DNA of 64,000 nt, taken from Haliotis asinina. Lineage: Eukaryota > Mollusca > Gastropoda > Lepetellida > Haliotidae. Position 1 is the first letter of the stretch. Each line of letters starts with the position of its first letter. The notes below the pieces were generated by a model, which did not search any database, had not been told where the DNA came from, and worked only from the letters and a program-made list of their open reading frames with translations. Position numbers and translations under genes: made by a program. Positions 12,054-22,540 of this stretch are shown one piece after another. The DNA is taken from contig NC_090291.1 of assembly GCF_037392515.1 (NCBI RefSeq), forward strand, positions 31,358,001 through 31,422,000. The letters run 5' to 3'.

Positions 12054-14256
12054 ATGTCTCGCTCTCTCTCTCTCCATCGAGCATCGAGCTACACAATTTG
12101 GATTCAATGACATGTGTCAACCAAGTCAGCGAGTCTGACCACCCGATCCCGTCTTACAACAAGTACGGGTTACTGGGGATCAGTTTTAACCTGGATCTTC
12201 ACGGGTAGATCTTTAATGGACTCGTGGCTGAGCTAAGCTGAACCATATACGAAGGTTTAGCGAAGCACAACTTAAATTGTTTGATGGAATACATATAGCC
12301 TTTTAAAAAAAGAAAACATGTGCCAAACGTGAAACTTCGGCCAAAATAACCGATTCAGTTGTGTCAAAAATCCACTTAGAGAAAAAAAACTTAAAAAGAA
12401 CAAGAATACAGTTCTACCCATCACATTGTTAAAACCGTCAGTTATACAACAGTATCAAGGATAGTAACAATGCTTGTTGCATACATGTTCATTTTGGTCT
12501 TTTGAATATGGAAATATTTTACAGGCCCTTGTAACAACATCCTAACGAAGCGGTCTTAAAATCTTCAGAAAAATTGTATGAATGGACGCACTTTTAAAAC
12601 AGTGATTCGACCTGGAAATTTGATGATGAAAAGTCTTCAGATATATTCTTTCCCTCTGAATTTGCGTAACCCCATATTTCTGTTTCATTCTGACAAATGT
12701 TTATAATATTTGTTTTTTGTAATGTAATACTGTTTATTACGGTCTTGTATCCTTGTGTAACGGCGAGTACTAGTATGTGATTTGCATTGACTGCAATGAT
12801 GAGCTTCACTGGACAGTTTAGTGGAACAGGAGCTCTGTCCCCACGAAATAACTTTCTAATGGCTGATCTAGTGACCCTATTTGATCTGATATTCCTAGGT
12901 TTATGTTCACGTATGATACTATAATTATTTAAATTGTAACACCTGGTCCCCTCTGCCAATATCAAACTAGTTTAGGTCTACGTAGTTTGGTATATATGTG
13001 AGTTTAAGTTGCTTCTGTGTTTGAAAATGTTTTTAATCGACGAAACCGGTGTTATAAGAGGTCAATTAATCAGGTGCTAAATGAGACTCAGTTCATTTGG
13101 TCTAACTAGGACACCATTCGTTCAAAAAAGACAATGGTTTTGACTTACATGGAGTGTCACAGACGCATACAATTTACAATCGTACAGGAGCGTGAGATTA
13201 GTGGTCCAAGCGTTCGCAAGTCATGCCGACTTTTGATACCATCCCCTAACGATAAAATCGCACGTGCCTCTCGCTTAACTGACAATTTTAGAGTTGTTGC
13301 TACACCCCTATCACAAATCGTGGAGTATCGAATGAGTGAGTGAGTTTAGTTTTACGCCGCACTCAGCAATATTCCAGCAATATCGAGTCTGACCAGGCAA
13401 TCCAGTGATCAACAACATGAGCATCGATCTGCACAATTGGGAACTGATGACATGTGTCAACCAAGCCAGCGAGCCTGACCACCCGATCCCGTTACTCGCC
13501 TCTTACGACAAGTATAGTCGCCTTTTACGCAAGTGTGGGTTGCTGAAGGCCTATTCTACCCCGTACCTTCACGGGTCAGCATCGAATGTAAAAAGTGATT
13601 GTTTGTAAACAACTCCCGACTAACGGGATCGGTGATCCGGCTTGGTGACTACGTTGACACATGTGATTGTATCTCAGTTGCGTAGATCGATGCTCCATGG
13701 ACTGTCTGGTCCAGACTCGATTATTTACAGACCGCCGCCATATAGGCGGAAAATTGCTGAGTGCGGCTTGAAGCAAAAAACAAACAAATCATACCAGCAT
13801 AGTACTGTTATCCAACTTTGCGAACACTATCATCGTATTCAGCCAGCTCTTTGTATTCTGTGTGTTTCGTAACTACAATGCGTCCAGAAAAATCAGTAAC
13901 ACTTTTCATGTTTGTATTTCTTTCAGCGACGCATCAATGTCTTAAAGATGGATATTGAGCACTGGGAGTGGAGAGTCCTCCCAGAAGCCATTGCGACAGG
14001 CTTCCTGGATGACGTCACCACCCTCGATTTGGAGCTTCACAGCTGGGTCATAGAAAAGGGCACTTATATTTATGAGCCCCCAGCTGAAATCTATTTGGGT
14101 TATTTGAGAACTCTTAGACAATTACATCAACTTGGCTTCCGTATTTTCTTAACTCACAGAAATCTTGGATCCTGTCAGTTTAAATCTAAATTTGGCATGA
14201 TGAGAACCAGTTGTCAAGAGATCGCCATGGTGCAAACAAAAAAGAGGGGTTTGTGA
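4323..14256 (+). CDS. METTL24-like (FkbM-family) methyltransferase, multi-exon gene
   Basis: Coding exons: 4323-4425, 4625-4722, 9990-10118, 10598-10672, 11760-11907, 13927-14256. All junctions from 4425 onward are AG/GT with matching phase. The joined frame from the ATG at 4330 gives about 291 residues and ends in TGA at 14254-14256. Successive exons carry a DGGWEVC cysteine motif, CLVYSVGI followed by an acidic DDFSFDD stretch, YGCEVHSFDP (the expected SAM-fold strand and acidic loop), GWEMRSLGSMKKELGH, and INVLKMDIEHWEW. The last resembles the VLK-D-E-EW motif of METTL24 and invertebrate paralogues. Family members are predicted luminal or secreted methyltransferases of unproven substrate. 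The 5' end is uncertain (see 3939-4047). The gene is heavily invaded: Tc1 and LINE remnants lie in the 5.3-kb second intron, a minisatellite starts at the 10672 donor, and SINEs fill the later introns. Residue-level identification is from memory, without alignment. Confidence 0.72.
4741..4995 (+). mobile_element. Abalone-type SINE, near full length
   Basis: Begins in a GTGAGTGAG run, then TTTAGTTTTACGCCGCACTC, a CAATCCAGTGACCAAC block, ATGAGCATCGATCT, the CAAGTCAGCGAGTCTGA block, CGCCTCTTACGACAAGCATA and an end resembling CCCGGGGGCTTTCA. It lies in an intron of the METTL24-like gene. Confidence 0.8.
5145..5420 (+). repeat. Dispersed repeat, first copy of a pair
   Basis: About 275 bp starting AACATATTTCAGTTGAAGAT recur at 7588-7865 in the same orientation with scattered differences and small indels. 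The distal part (from about 5287) includes the left end of the Tc1-like remnant. Confidence 0.65.
5287..6214 (-). mobile_element. Decayed Tc1/mariner element
   Basis: Imperfect terminal inverted repeats are visible: AGAAACTGTGCAT near 5306-5318 and ATGCACAGTTTCT near 6183-6195, each next to a TACTAG-like word. The minus strand between them encodes Tc1 transposase C-terminal motifs. A YRDQILRP block leads to DFLQRHNVDMLPW, then a degenerate SPTQHVWDEMNRRLP block matching the family's SP-(I/L)EH-WD signature. The pieces lie in different frames, so the copy is dead. Confidence 0.75.
5557..6111 (-). pseudogene. Tc1-like transposase fragment, frameshifted
   Basis: Three overlapping minus-strand frames each hold part of a Tc1-type DDE transposase. 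The C-terminal third, including HVWDEMNRR, is at 5557-5757, the central YRDQILRP part at about 5780-5900, and an upstream degenerate part reaches 6111. At least two frameshifts separate them and no N-terminal helix-turn-helix is recognisable. Confidence 0.7.
6310..7420 (+). pseudogene. Decayed LINE reverse-transcriptase 3' half
   Basis: Translated in mixed frames, this reads as the downstream part of a non-LTR reverse transcriptase. A GVRQ-CTLSPFLCSLL-type start is followed by a LTASKSKTKIV-type segment, a HAYSSS-A patch and a block near 7090-7330 resembling the basic C-terminal region. Many stops and shifts are present. The same family is probably represented on the minus strand at 18200-19460. 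Confidence 0.5.
7588..7870 (+). repeat. Dispersed repeat, second copy of the 5145-5420 pair
   Basis: Matches 5145-5420 through AAGATTTTTAAGGATAGG, TTGTATTGAACTGG and TCATGAGACCATAACAAGTC. It contains only the left Tc1-end sequence, so it is either a truncated copy or a segmental duplication. Confidence 0.65.
7920..9330 (+). pseudogene. L1/Tx1-type LINE reverse transcriptase, decayed
   Basis: The frame at 7923-8189 carries a Tx1/L1 reverse-transcriptase core: a NWCLTSLLN block (family NWRPISLLN), then EDQKGFVEGRYIEE, then LLLVDFE, the first catalytic-motif strand. Shifted frames continue with RGCRQGDPVSP near 8330-8370, FADDAT near 8460 and KVNADKTKL near 8545. The frame at 9062-9328 has the family's C-terminal GKPILYFDLFDKGEIFINDF block. 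Several frameshifts and stops show that it is dead. Confidence 0.75.
9670..9880 (+). repeat. Dispersed repeat related to 58010-58190
   Basis: Shares TTTGACAATGTTTCATTTCACTC-like and CTTCACTGCATGTTC blocks, and a TTTAGGGTGT-CCCATACTT end, with 58010-58190. Class unknown; probably two copies of the same old element. Confidence 0.45.
10370..10510 (+). repeat. Degenerate abalone-type SINE fragment
   Basis: Retains a ATGAGCAGCGAT block, GGGATACGATGACGTG, CTGCGAGTCTGA and a CCCGGATCTT end. The head is lost. Confidence 0.5.
10661..11173 (+). repeat. 57-bp minisatellite (9 units) copying an exon/intron junction
   Basis: Nine tandem units of exactly 57 bp. Each starts with GTTTGATCCAAG, the last coding bases of the METTL24-like exon ending at 10672, and continues with GTATGT or GTATGC, the splice donor. 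The unit is a multiple of three, so one frame stays open with a 19-residue repeat, but this is intronic. The first unit is the real junction. Confidence 0.9.
11545..11712 (+). mobile_element. tRNA-derived SINE
   Basis: A tRNA-like head has a degenerate A-box region (GTGTAGCTTCGTGGATAAA) and a B-box-like GGGTTCGATTCC, then the shared tail with GGTGTTCCCTGACGTGATAT and a TGCTGGAACATTTC block. It ends in a CACTCACTC run. Confidence 0.7.
12015..12078 (+). repeat. (CT)n microsatellite
   Basis: Almost uninterrupted CT dinucleotides, broken by a short TTTATGTCTCG stretch. Confidence 0.95.
12082..12215 (+). repeat. Abalone-type SINE fragment
   Basis: 3' half only: GACATGTGTCAACCAAGTCA, then GCGAGTCTGACCACCCGATC and a GGATCTTCACGGGT end. 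It directly follows the CT run. Confidence 0.7.
13331..13575 (+). mobile_element. Abalone-type SINE, near full length
   Basis: GAGTGAGTGAG run, TTTAGTTTTACGCCGCACTC, AATATTCCAGCAATATCGAG, ATGAGCATCGATCT, GCCTGACCACCCGATCCCG and a CCTTCACGGGT end. The block between the CCAGC and GAGTCTG segments is shortened. Confidence 0.85.
13605..13785 (-). mobile_element. Abalone-type SINE, truncated, opposite orientation
   Basis: Reverse complement of the same family: ACTAACGGGATCGG, GTTGACACATGTGA, AGATCGATGCTC, CTGGTCCAGACTCGATTATT and GCTGAGTGCGGC. It lies tail to tail with the copy at 13331-13575. Confidence 0.75.
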
Positions 14257-14734
14257 TTTGCAATATACGTAATGGTTTGTTTTCAGCTGAAAACAATCAT
14301 TTGATAGGTGAAAGAGTGTAATCTCAGATATAACATGTGTTATAATTTCATTGTATATACTTCTACGTTTTTCTTCCAATCTTCAAAACCAAGAAACGAT
14401 TTTGAGTAAAGAAAAGGACATTCACCCTTGAACATGGACCAAAGCTTCACTTTTGCTACAGAAATATTAATTGAGGTAATAAGATGATTGCATTTTGTAT
14501 TTTTCTCACAAGCTGAAGTTGAAGTGAGAACCAAGATTCTTGTACACATATTATTTATTGCGTGTCGGCTTTATGCTCTTATCCACTAGATGTACTGTCC
14601 TGAATTACACCCTCAGTGACGATCACTATGAATGTGATCAACAAGTGTCACTTTTCAATAATATCTCCTCCATATGACGCGACCGGGAATCGATCTGTCA
14701 GCTCCCTTTGTCTTGGAAAGACTCGATCGTTTTA

Positions 14735-15215
14735 TATGCGTGCGTGAGCGCCTAGGTGTGTGCATGTGTGTGCCAAGCGTATTATGTACTCATGTGCCGC
14801 ATTAGTTTCATACATTGAATGTGGAATCTAACGAGATGTAAGAATGAAATTCTTTTTCTCAAGTGTTTTGTCTGGATATTGCTGATATAATATATTTTAC
14901 TTACAGCAAGGAATTCACATTTGTTTGTTGCTTCATGATAACATTTCATGCCTGTATCGTCATTAAAATGATGCTTGAAGATACAGTTAGTGCTATTTGC
15001 GTACATGCGTGCGTGCATGCGTGAGTCCCTAGGTGCATGCGTGTGTGTGCATAACGTATTGCGTACTTATGTGCTTAATTATTTTCGTACATTGAATGTG
15101 CCGTGTAGCGAGATGTAAGAATAACATTCATTTTCTTAAGTGCTTTGTCAGTATGTTACTGATGTTCATTGTTTCAAGATAACATGTCACGCCTGTATAA
15201 TGATTAAACTGTTTT
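14735..15215. repeat. Tandem duplication of about 265 bp
   Basis: The segment from about 14735 (GCGTGCGTGAG, later GTACATTGAATGTG-like and GAGATGTAAGAAT blocks, then a GATAACAT-TCA-GCCTGTAT block) repeats from about 15001 to 15215 with many substitutions. No coding function is seen. Confidence 0.6.
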
Positions 15216-15309
15216 ACACCGCCTTACTATCACGTCATTTTGTACAACATGTCGGATCATACAGGTATTAACAACGGTCGTATCATAACCTGAAACATGA
15301 AGAAGGCGA

Positions 15310-15600
15310 TATGGAGGACGCGGTGGTCTAAGGCGACAGGCTAGTGATACGGCGAGCTAGAGGTGACGGGATCGAGCCCATCTGTGACCGGCTGCAGCGT
15401 GCATATATACCGATTTATGGTCTCTGTCAGGTGTAAAAAGCTTGGAGTCTACTTTGTGTGCAGACTTTTTTAGTGGTGTCACAACCCCAGTGTACAGTAC
15501 ATAACCTTGTGCACTTAAAGGAACCCAAAGGTCCGTTGGTATATGACCAGATGGTGGCCACATGAATACGTGCAAACACCTAGTTTACTAGGGTACAGCA
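15310..15600 (+). mobile_element. tRNA-derived SINE (second family)
   Basis: Head GGACGCGGTGGTCTAAGGCG fits an A box and GACGGGATCGAGCCC fits a B box of a tRNA-Ser/Leu-like ancestor. A body of about 200 bp follows, with GTGTACAGTACATAACCTTG and AAAGGAACCCAAAGG. Confidence 0.6.
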
Positions 15601-15628
15601 ACGTGCAATAGACTTGAACAAAGTACAA

Positions 15629-15765
15629 CATATGAATCGCACTACGCATATGGGATATGGTGACGTTTGAAGTGAGTCAGCGATCCTGACCATCCGTTAG
15701 CCGCCTGTTACTATAAGCGGTGATTACTGAAGAGTTAATTCTAACCCGGATGTTCATGTGGATCA
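15629..15765 (+). repeat. Degenerate abalone-type SINE fragment
   Basis: ATATGGGATATGGTGACG, GTCAGCGATCCTGACCATCC and AACCCGGATGTTCATG blocks are recognisable; the head is lost. Confidence 0.5.
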
Positions 15766-16154
15766 ATGGCTTTCATATATTTGCTGACGTCTGAACCAAA
15801 TACATCCAAGGAGGTCAGTACATATCTAGAATGTGTGGTAGGTCGAGCACCATTCACCAAAATGAAACATCCCTTTGCTCGTTTTTATTATCACAAGATA
15901 GGAACCTGTTTCTGGAAAATATTCCATTTTAGACACGAGGTGTTGGCTCGCATTCTGTGCGCAGTCTTTGGTCAGTGTTTCACGGTACCTTTGTCAGTGG
16001 TTGCGTCATTTAGTTCAGCCGGTTTGCCATCCACCTTCACTTTGTCGAAATGAATAATATGAACTCCAGAATCAGACGAGTGAGAGAACCGTGCCTATAA
16101 TTTTTAATGTGTAATGTCTCGTAACTCCAAACGGAGTGGCCAAATTTAATGTTA

Positions 16155-16660
16155 TATACAGTGCACAGTGTAACTCGGACTGCTGTCTAATTCGGACTTT
16201 TTAGTCGGTCCTAACCGGGGTCGAATTGGACAGAGTGATCTGTATATACCTTTATGTAACATTTGAGGTACGATACGATAATACCATCTGTCTGTAACGC
16301 GTGTTATACTTGGGATTATAATTTCCGGTAACGTACACTGATACACAACGCTATTAGTAACAAGTGTTGTATTTCGGATTACACCTTTTCAGTGAAGTAA
16401 AGTAAAGTACTTTTTCAGTGAGGTAAAGTAAAGAAACTTACTGCGAGAGTGCAATATCAAATATAACACGTGTTACATTTGACCAGTTTCTAAACGTTAA
16501 TAGAGACAGCAAACAACAATTTGATAAATTCATCTTATAAAGCTCCTCATGAATGTGTATTGGATTTGTATATTCTCTGATGCACGACACCTTACCTTTG
16601 CAAAGATGGGAACTGAATACATATCCTTGTATCCGTTATTAACATTCAAATGAATTAGAA
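16155..16660. other. No gene recognised
   Basis: AT-rich unique-looking DNA with GTGTTACA/TGTTATA-type words repeated loosely. No supported coding or RNA feature. Confidence 0.4.
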
Positions 16661-16739
16661 ATGTATTTGTGTTATTTATTTATATTTTACAAAATGAGAT
16701 GAAAATGCAGTATAGAGAGGGTTCGGGAGATCCTGTCAT

Positions 16740-17345
16740 GTCTCATAAGCAACTCAGGGTCCTTGCCCCCACTACACGCAGTCCAGACAGCGAATGGGAC
16801 TTCTCCCAAGATACCCTGCTTAGTCGAACCCTCAAGAGCTTTTGTAGAGAATATGTAGACACCCCAACACTGCAGCCTTCTGCATTACCCAGAGTGTCGG
16901 GAGGGTTGTGCCCCAGTTTGAAAACCCGGGTCCTCAGGAGATTAGGTGGTACCAAACCAAGGGCACCGAGAACGATAGGGAGTCTGACGACAGTGTACTT
17001 GAGATGCAAGCGAGACATGTCAAAGGTGAGGTCGGCATATTTAGTATGCTTTTCCTGATTCTTGCCAATCACGTTGCCTGCAAAAAGGGACAGAAAATTA
17101 AATAATGTTAATAAATCCAATGGCTCTCTCAAACAGGACAATATGAGGTTTACTAGGTGGAATTCTTCTGAGACTCTATATGGGCCTGTTCCACAAAAGT
17201 TTAAAAGCATCATTTTCCAAGACGCCCTGGACATGTTCAGCATCGTACCAAGGATGCACCTCGGAGTCAAAGTCACAGGCGTGTCGGAGAGTGTAGAAAA
17301 AGCAGCAGGCCGTCTCATCATGTTTTTCATTATTTCCACTATTTA
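16740..17345 (-). pseudogene. Probable LINE C-terminal fragment
   Basis: A 198-residue minus-strand frame is open across the region. Its central part (VVRLPIVLGALGLVPPNLL, then a GC-V--Y-LQKLLRV stretch) resembles the C-terminal tail of RTE/Tx1-like LINE proteins, where a P-VIG-LG--P block precedes LQK-L. No catalytic core remains. A short + strand frame at 17062-17367 overlaps it and I could not assign it. Confidence 0.45.
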
Positions 17346-17884
17346 TATTATGCTAACATTTGCATAGCGCCACTATTTGCATAGTGTCCAGTCCAGCTGC
17401 TTTCCGATGGAAACAAATTAATGCCGTGTCCAGAAAACGTATGTCCAATGCTCATACACAGAAACAAATGACGTTTAGTGTATTTGCATGTTCCTTTTGA
17501 TGCACAAGTGAGCTTATTTTAACGTTTTCATCTTTATTTGTGTGCAGAAAATGAATCACATCTACAACCTGCTTCAAGTAAATGCATCACAACTAGGGCT
17601 ACACAAACACGTTATTACTGATAACCGAAAATAACGTTCTCACGACTCTAACATACTTTGTAACTCAATAGTGTATCCATAAATTATAGCCATCCTTCTT
17701 TAAGCCGAGTAACGTCATGTGCTCAACTGAGGAAAATGTGTCCATGATTAGGTGAGTGACTATAACACTGATTATACCGGCATTACATGCTAGTATGTGG
17801 ATCCAATGATTTACAGAGCATAGATGATACTATTGAGATGTGGAAATCAATTGCGTAATGGTTATGATGTAGGTGGTCTCATTT

Positions 17885-17960
17885 ATAAATACTACCCGTG
17901 AAGATCTGGGTTAGAGTTGGTCTTCAGCAACCCGTCGTAAGAGGTGACTTACAGGATAGT
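17885..17960 (-). repeat. Abalone-type SINE terminal fragment
   Basis: Only the CCCGTGAAGATCTGGGTTAG to GTCGTAAGAGGTGAC end remains, reverse orientation. It directly precedes the 30-bp tandem repeat. Confidence 0.55.
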
Positions 17961-17970
17961 ACATAATTAA

Positions 17971-18150
17971 ATCTTGAACCTAGTATACATACATAATCTG
18001 GTCTTCAGCATAGTATACATACATAATCTGATCTTCAGCATAGTATACATACATAATCTGATCTTCAGCATAGTATACATACATAATCTGATCTTCAGCA
18101 TAGTATGCATGCATAATCTGGTCTTCAGCATAGTATGCATGCATAATATG
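17971..18150 (+). repeat. 30-bp tandem repeat, 6 units
   Basis: Six units of ATCTTCAGCATAGTATACAT plus ACATAATCTG. Both strands stay open in some frames because the unit is a multiple of three. The last two units carry TATGCATGC in place of TATACATAC. Confidence 0.9.
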
Positions 18151-18179
18151 TACTCTTTCATGGTATCAAATCAAATCAA

Positions 18180-19460
18180 ATCTGTATTTAGTACTGAGGA
18201 GGCCAAAAGCCTATATTACATGTAATATTTACAATTCTCTTACCGGCATGGTTTCATAAATGAAAACCAAAACATTTTAATTTTAATTTCAAGAATTCAA
18301 TAAAGACGAAACTTTATCAACTGATAGATGGACACAATAGAGTTCTTTAATATATTTTTACGCATAGCATTATATGCTGGGCATAGTAGAAGAAAATGAT
18401 ATTCGTTTTCTATAACATTATTATGACATCATCAACAGATTCTACCTCTTTCAGTTAATAAATTATAAGATGAACAACGGAAACGAGCTAAAACTATCCC
18501 ATATTTCTTAACATTAACACATGATGAGTAACCTTCAGTATAAATGTGCGCTTGAAAGACTGAATAATAATTAGATTTTGTTGCTACTGACATTGTTTCC
18601 AAACATCTCTACTCGTAATCTTTTTTCTTTACGTGAATTGTTAGAAACAACGACGAACCTTCAACGTTTTGTTCATCCCATAAATGATTAAATCTAGTCG
18701 AGAATAGTACGTGCTTAATATCTCTTCTATAATTACTTTACCTTCTTTGTCATAGGGTAGCATCATAATATAGCATTCTTTGGTAATGGCATACTTAGTA
18801 ACCTTTGGAATCAAAGTCCCCATATTTCAGCTTCATACAGTAGAACTATTAAAGAATATTAAATTTTGATCACCGAGCATTTTATTATTTCTCAATATAA
18901 ATGTCAATACTTTTCGTTCTTGAACAGATGCATATTTCGTATGTACCAACCCTGTAAGATGATTAATAAAATATATATCAAGGTATGTATATGAAGTGAT
19001 AGTCTCTATATTACTGCCTTTATAATACCATTTATCCTTTTTTGATAATTTCCACCCTTTCTTCAAAACAACTACTTTCGTATTATCCATATCCAAATTA
19101 TTTTAAAAAGTGGTTTTCTGTTTCGCTAATTTGCTTCAGTAGCAATGGTACTTGAGATGAGAACATTATCATCTGCAGATAATAAAAGGAAAAGATGAAA
19201 CATATCGGGACGCAACTGGATACCATGTGAACAGTTATTTTTAATCGATATTGCTAGTCTAGTTCATTTATGAAGAAGGAAAAAAGGATTGAGTACACAA
19301 CCTTGTCTTACTCCGGTAAGTGCTTCAAACGTTTCAGAGAGTACAATTTTACTCCTGACACAAGCTTTAACATTTTCATACATGCTACTTAACGGTTTGG
19401 TTATTTCTACAAACGTTTACTGTCTCCTGAATGGCCTTTCTTCAGCACCTAGACTATTTA
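18180..19460 (-). pseudogene. Decayed LINE reverse transcriptase
   Basis: Minus-strand frames at 18833-19096 (DMDNTKVVVLKKGWKLSK, later WYYKGSNIETITSYTYLD) and 18641-18823 match the post-YADD part of a non-LTR reverse transcriptase, where K-K-VVF--GG, then W-Y-G--IE-V--YKYLG, are typical. Sequence near 19290-19310 encodes GVRQGCVLNP-like residues on the minus strand. Stops interrupt all frames. Confidence 0.6.
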
Positions 19461-19519
19461 CAAAAGTGCAGATACCAGTGTCTTCATTACTACCTAATCA
19501 CAATTCAGACAAAATTCAT

Positions 19520-19861
19520 AGAATGAAATACACCTGCAGAGATACATTAAATCAAAAGAACTTGGTGATTCGAGAACTATCAACTGTGATAGGACAGTTA
19601 CGTGCAAGTTCAGCTGGGGCGAAATATGGGCCCGTGTGCTACAAACGTCTGGAAATCATCAAAATCAAAGGGCTAAATTTACATAAAGGAAAGTACGACG
19701 GCTTTGTGCAGGGAGTCAGTATGTGGTGTATAAACACTGCTGGTACAATGCCACAAACCTTAGAACTATCCCAACCTATACTTATAGTCAAGTCAAAAGC
19801 TTCAAAGTCAGGCAGGGGAGGTGTATCTAACAGTGTGGAACTTGGTACATCTCTCACTTAA
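19520..19861 (+). pseudogene. DIRS-like retrotransposon fragment (RT/RNase H region)
   Basis: The + frame reads NLVIRELSTVIGQLRASSAG, then KYGPVCYKRLEIIKIKGL, then KGKYDG. This is the order seen downstream of the reverse transcriptase in DIRS-type tyrosine-recombinase retrotransposons (R-L---IG-L-AS, KYGPL-YR-LE--K---L). The following part aligns loosely with the RNase H start, but the expected D-S--GWG reads KSKASKSGRGG, so it is degenerate. No recombinase is seen nearby. Confidence 0.55.
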
Positions 19862-20205
19862 TCTTTAAATTAGCGGGCTAGTCCATTTTGCACTAAGGGT
19901 ATATGCCTGTTGTTGTTTTAATTAATCCCCCATTTCGTGTAAAAGAAGTGGGTTTATGACTAATGGGACATTAACCTTGTGTCTATGTCCATTGATGACC
20001 TCAAACCTCTGCCCTAGCTATTACTGTTTGTACTCCCTGATATCAATGCGACAACAATAATTCACTCACCTTGTCTATAAATATTGTGTTTATTCACAGG
20101 AGGCCACAGGGTCATGTGCAATTCAGACGTGAACATATAAATAGGTTACATCATAGATATGAAACATGTCGCCTTATTTTCATAGATGACTCTGTTTAAT
20201 AAGAT

Positions 20206-20492
20206 GCTGTTATTTGCACTGTTGATTGTGATGCAAGTACCCGTCAATGCTGCTATTTGCACTGTCGACTGTACTGTGATGCAAGTACCTGTCAATGCTG
20301 CTATTTGCACTGTCGACTGTACTGTGATGCAAGTACCCGTCAATGCTGCTATTTGCACTGTCGACTGTACTGTGATGCAAGTACCTGTCAATGCTGCTAT
20401 TTGCACTGTCGACTGTACTGTGATGCAAGTACCCGTCAATGCTGCTATTTGCACTGTCGACTGTACTGTGATGCAAGTACCTGTCAATGCCA
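20206..20492 (+). repeat. 48-bp tandem repeat with 96-bp higher-order period
   Basis: Six units begin at 20228, 20276, 20324, 20372, 20420 and 20468 with GTGATGCAAGTACC. They alternate strictly between CCCGTC and CCTGTC variants, giving three 96-bp dimers. As 48 is a multiple of three, several frames on both strands remain open; I see no evidence that any is a gene. Confidence 0.9.
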
Positions 20493-20729
20493 CTGCTACT
20501 ACTCATACCAATTTCAGATTTCTATAATTGTTTGTCTTTTGACTACTCGTGCAAACACGAGGGCTGTTCAAGTAATGGCAGCACCCTTATCATCTCTATA
20601 TATCAAGCATAGCCCCAGTACATATATCATTTATGGAAAACCTCAGATGAGTTCTAATCAAAGACTAAAATTGATTTTGTGACGTCATATCCAATGTGAA
20701 AAGTGGTTATGACGTCACAATGTGATGTC

Positions 20730-20980
20730 ATGACTGTCATTAAAAATGGAGTTCAGCAAGGAGACCCTTCGCTTCAATGTTGTCATGAGATCATTCATGA
20801 CCATTTGAAGTTAAGGCAGATTTGTGCTCCTTGGGTACCTCGTATTCATGAACAGAAACAACGATGGGTTCAGTGTGCTCTCTGTACATTAAGTATGTTT
20901 GAATCAAATGGACCAAAGCGGCTCACAGGCAGTATCATTGGTGACGAGACTTGGATGAACTTTACTCGCAGCTAGCCTAT
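20730..20980 (+). pseudogene. Mariner transposase fragment
   Basis: The + frame holds HEIIHDHLKLRQICAPWVPR, followed by FESNGPKRL and IGDETWMNF. These are the helix-turn-helix end, the linker and the first catalytic aspartate region (GDETW) of a mariner transposase. The catalytic domain beyond the first aspartate is missing. Confidence 0.75.
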
Positions 20981-22540
20981 TGACCTCATTCCTTCAACTA
21001 CATGCTTATATTCTATATAGAAACTAGGTTCGATTAACACTGATATCGCAGAAATTAAGTACGCATTTGTTCTTTGTGTAATCTTTGAATAAAACATTAA
21101 CATAATTTCCTATCTATATGCACATGTTGAAATAATTCAAGATCTATTCCTTTTTTTCACAAATGGTGTCTTTGTCATAATATGAATTAGAACACAAAGA
21201 CTTAATTTGATGCAAGTACAGGTCTCCTTAGGAAGGCATGTAGTCATGGAGTTAGTATTAGCGTTTACTACCTCACCTATGTACCTCCCTTTCTTTTGCT
21301 ACTGATTCTAGTTGGTCAGGTACTAAATGGTTACTAATGTAGCTATACGAGGCTTAGCATGTGTCAGTTTCTTACCAATATCAATCTGTCCACAACATGT
21401 GCTAGGTTTAACTACATTCATTAAGTTGTTACTACAGCTACTAAGCTCTTAGTACATTCGTTACCTTGTTAGCAGTGTTACTGGACACACCTGTTACTGA
21501 AGCTAATAAGGTGTTAACACACATTCACGTTGTTAATACGACTACTCAGCTCGTATTGCATGTGCCGTTACTTTAATTTCTCAGTTGTTCCTGCATGAAC
21601 AAAGTTGTCCTTAGAAGCCATTAATTTACTAAACTGTAACTATAGATACTGGCTCGAGGTTTGTTGCACTTCTTTGTTAGTGCTACAATAGACACGAGTT
21701 GCAAACTGTAACTGCAGTTACAGGAAAACATATAGGTTCTACCAGAGGTTTCTGCTACAAAACAGCCTCCTACATCAGTTTGAAGCAAGCACCCTACAAA
21801 CAGTACCTAGCTCGGTAATTACTAATTATAATGAGCACTGCCATGTATCTCAACTTGTGTACTGGGTTGTACCGTCGTCATATTGCTGGGTTGTTTCAAG
21901 TTCTGTTTCAACTGCCCATGTTTCACGTACTGACAAAATATCGAATGTACCACGAAAGAATAAAAAAAAAACAATCATGATGTTTATTCAGTTATACCCC
22001 CAGTGCCAATGCTGTAAATGTTAGCACTATCCAACTTTGTCTACACAGCATCTTAAGTATATTCGATTTTACATGCAATCACATGAATGTCACTCAGTGT
22101 CACAAATATATCATTTTCATTTCATACTTTCTCCAAATGCGTTATGCTTGACAACGACATTAGAATCGAAATTCCACCTTAAATAAATACGTTGTATATG
22201 TATCCATAGCATTATCCTCATTCTTCATATCCTCAACCTCTAGAATGCCAATCAAAAAAGCATGTATCAACTATTTATAATGACTTTATTTCGCCACGAG
22301 GTTTCCTCGTTTCGTCACAACTTTCTGTGTTACTTTTCGACGTTTATCAAGAAGAAGACCATTAAACAGTTAGATAGCAATTGGGTTCTCAAGCACACAA
22401 GAAGATGCGAGCGTGATTTTGGAGGAGCCACTTAATATACACAATTATAAACTGGACAAAGGAGTGTACACACCACTGACCTGTACCATGCAAATACTAA
22501 AATCGTTCGAGCAACGTTCACAGAAAGAAGACGTTGTTTT
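20980..22540. other. No gene recognised
   Basis: AT-rich DNA. Between about 21230 and 21790 short words such as TTACTA, GTTACT and CAGCTACTAAG recur irregularly, suggesting an old degenerate tandem repeat. No coding frame with a recognisable domain is present. Confidence 0.4.

Noticed and set aside
15310..15390. A functional tRNA gene
   Set aside because: A and B boxes are present but cloverleaf pairing is poor and a SINE body follows; interpreted as a SINE head.
16669..17367. A host exon on the + strand
   Set aside because: Several overlapping frames are open on both strands; the minus-strand LINE-tail reading is the better supported one, and no splice sites fit the + reading.
17971..18150. 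CRISPR-like array
   Set aside because: The six units are contiguous with no unique spacers and lie in a eukaryotic genome.
20186..20682. Signal-peptide-like start followed by Cys-rich repeats as a toxin-like peptide gene
   Set aside because: All frames of the 48-bp array are open on both strands, and no splice, promoter or domain evidence supports one of them.
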